From: Echinicola marina
GTDB taxonomy: Bacteria; Bacteroidota; Bacteroidia; Cytophagales; Cyclobacteriaceae
Direction of reading: 5' to 3'
Length of the DNA stretch: 64,000 nucleotides
Assembly: GCF_020463795.1 (NCBI RefSeq)
Contig: NZ_CP080025.1
Coordinates: forward strand, 251,001 to 315,000
The notes under the pieces were generated by a model. The model made no database searches. It saw nothing but the letters and a program-made list of their open reading frames with translations, and was not told the DNA's origin. The first letter of the stretch is position 1. Every line of letters begins with the position of its first letter. Shown one piece after another: positions 63,922 through 64,000 of this stretch. Both the position numbers and the translations under genes were made by a program.

Positions 63922-64000
63922 AAGTAAAGTTTTTAATTAATTTATCCAATTTCAATAGCGTCCTAAATAAAAAAATGGGAGGTCTTAATTTTTGCCCAAA
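63922..64000. other. Window end, upstream of the M81 gene
   Basis: 79 bases of AT-rich non-coding sequence. No full promoter box is visible before the window ends. Confidence 0.5.

Noticed and set aside
1-64000. tRNA, rRNA or insertion-sequence genes
   Set aside because: Scanning by eye showed no tRNA T-loop/anticodon layout, no rRNA motifs and no transposase; a tool-based search could still find short RNAs.

Overview
The window is chromosomal DNA from a member of the Bacteroidota, most likely order Cytophagales and near Cyclobacteriaceae (Echinicola/Cyclobacterium/Algoriphagus type). The signs are a SusC/SusD pair, the gliding-motility ABC transporter genes gldA-gldF-gldG, DUF5686 and DUF4290 proteins, TAnnTTTG-type -7 promoter boxes, mostly absent Shine-Dalgarno sequences, and several TTG starts. 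The family-level placement is inference. The sequence is AT-rich and tightly packed, with about 51 protein genes. I saw no rRNA, tRNA, CRISPR array, prophage or intact insertion sequence.

Layout. 1-2523: 3'-truncated M1 aminopeptidase lipoprotein (minus). 2573-4452: biotin carrier protein, pyrH, frr (plus). 4504-7140: DUF5686 outer-membrane protein (minus). 7150-8622: the largest gene-free stretch, very AT-rich, with a hairpin, a short degenerate repeat and a palindrome. 8623-18461: SusC, SusD, an FG-GAP/VCBS + ASPIC/UnbV lipoprotein and a vanadium-haloperoxidase-like lipoprotein, all plus strand. 18516-20564: ECF sigma factor, anti-sigma-like protein, gmk and nadD in one minus-strand operon. 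20700-25967: lipid A-type acyltransferase, UvrD/PcrA helicase, DUF4290 protein, murA. 26040-28068: a divergent pair of secreted proteins of unknown role around a regulatory-looking intergenic region. 28140-33533: dnaN, then SDR-gldA-gldF-gldG. 33687-37296: M20 amidohydrolase, flavin reductase-type oxidoreductase, purine nucleoside phosphorylase, NADPH-FMN reductase.

37297-52699 is a complete division and cell wall (dcw) cluster on the minus strand, in transcription order mraZ, rsmH, ftsL, ftsI, murE, mraY, murD, ftsW, murG, murC, ftsQ, ftsA, ftsZ. Many of its genes overlap or nearly touch. Upstream of mraZ are three TGGGN-type boxes spaced exactly 10 bp apart, as expected for an MraZ operator. 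53139-63921 holds lipid and envelope genes (polyprenyl synthase, LpxR-like protein, glycerolipid acyltransferase, gpsA) and then an SMP-30-like lipoprotein, a FemAB-like transferase, an Nmad3-like protein, a phosphotriesterase-like lipoprotein and an M81 (MlrC-like) lipoprotein.

Functionally the window is mostly envelope biology: peptidoglycan synthesis from UDP-GlcNAc (murA) through lipid II to septal transpeptidation, isoprenoid carrier supply, phospholipid and lipid A acylation, and the Gld machinery. The least understood and most interesting unit is the SusC-SusD-UnbV-haloperoxidase locus. It has no carbohydrate-active enzyme and looks like an uptake/oxidation system for an unknown substrate.
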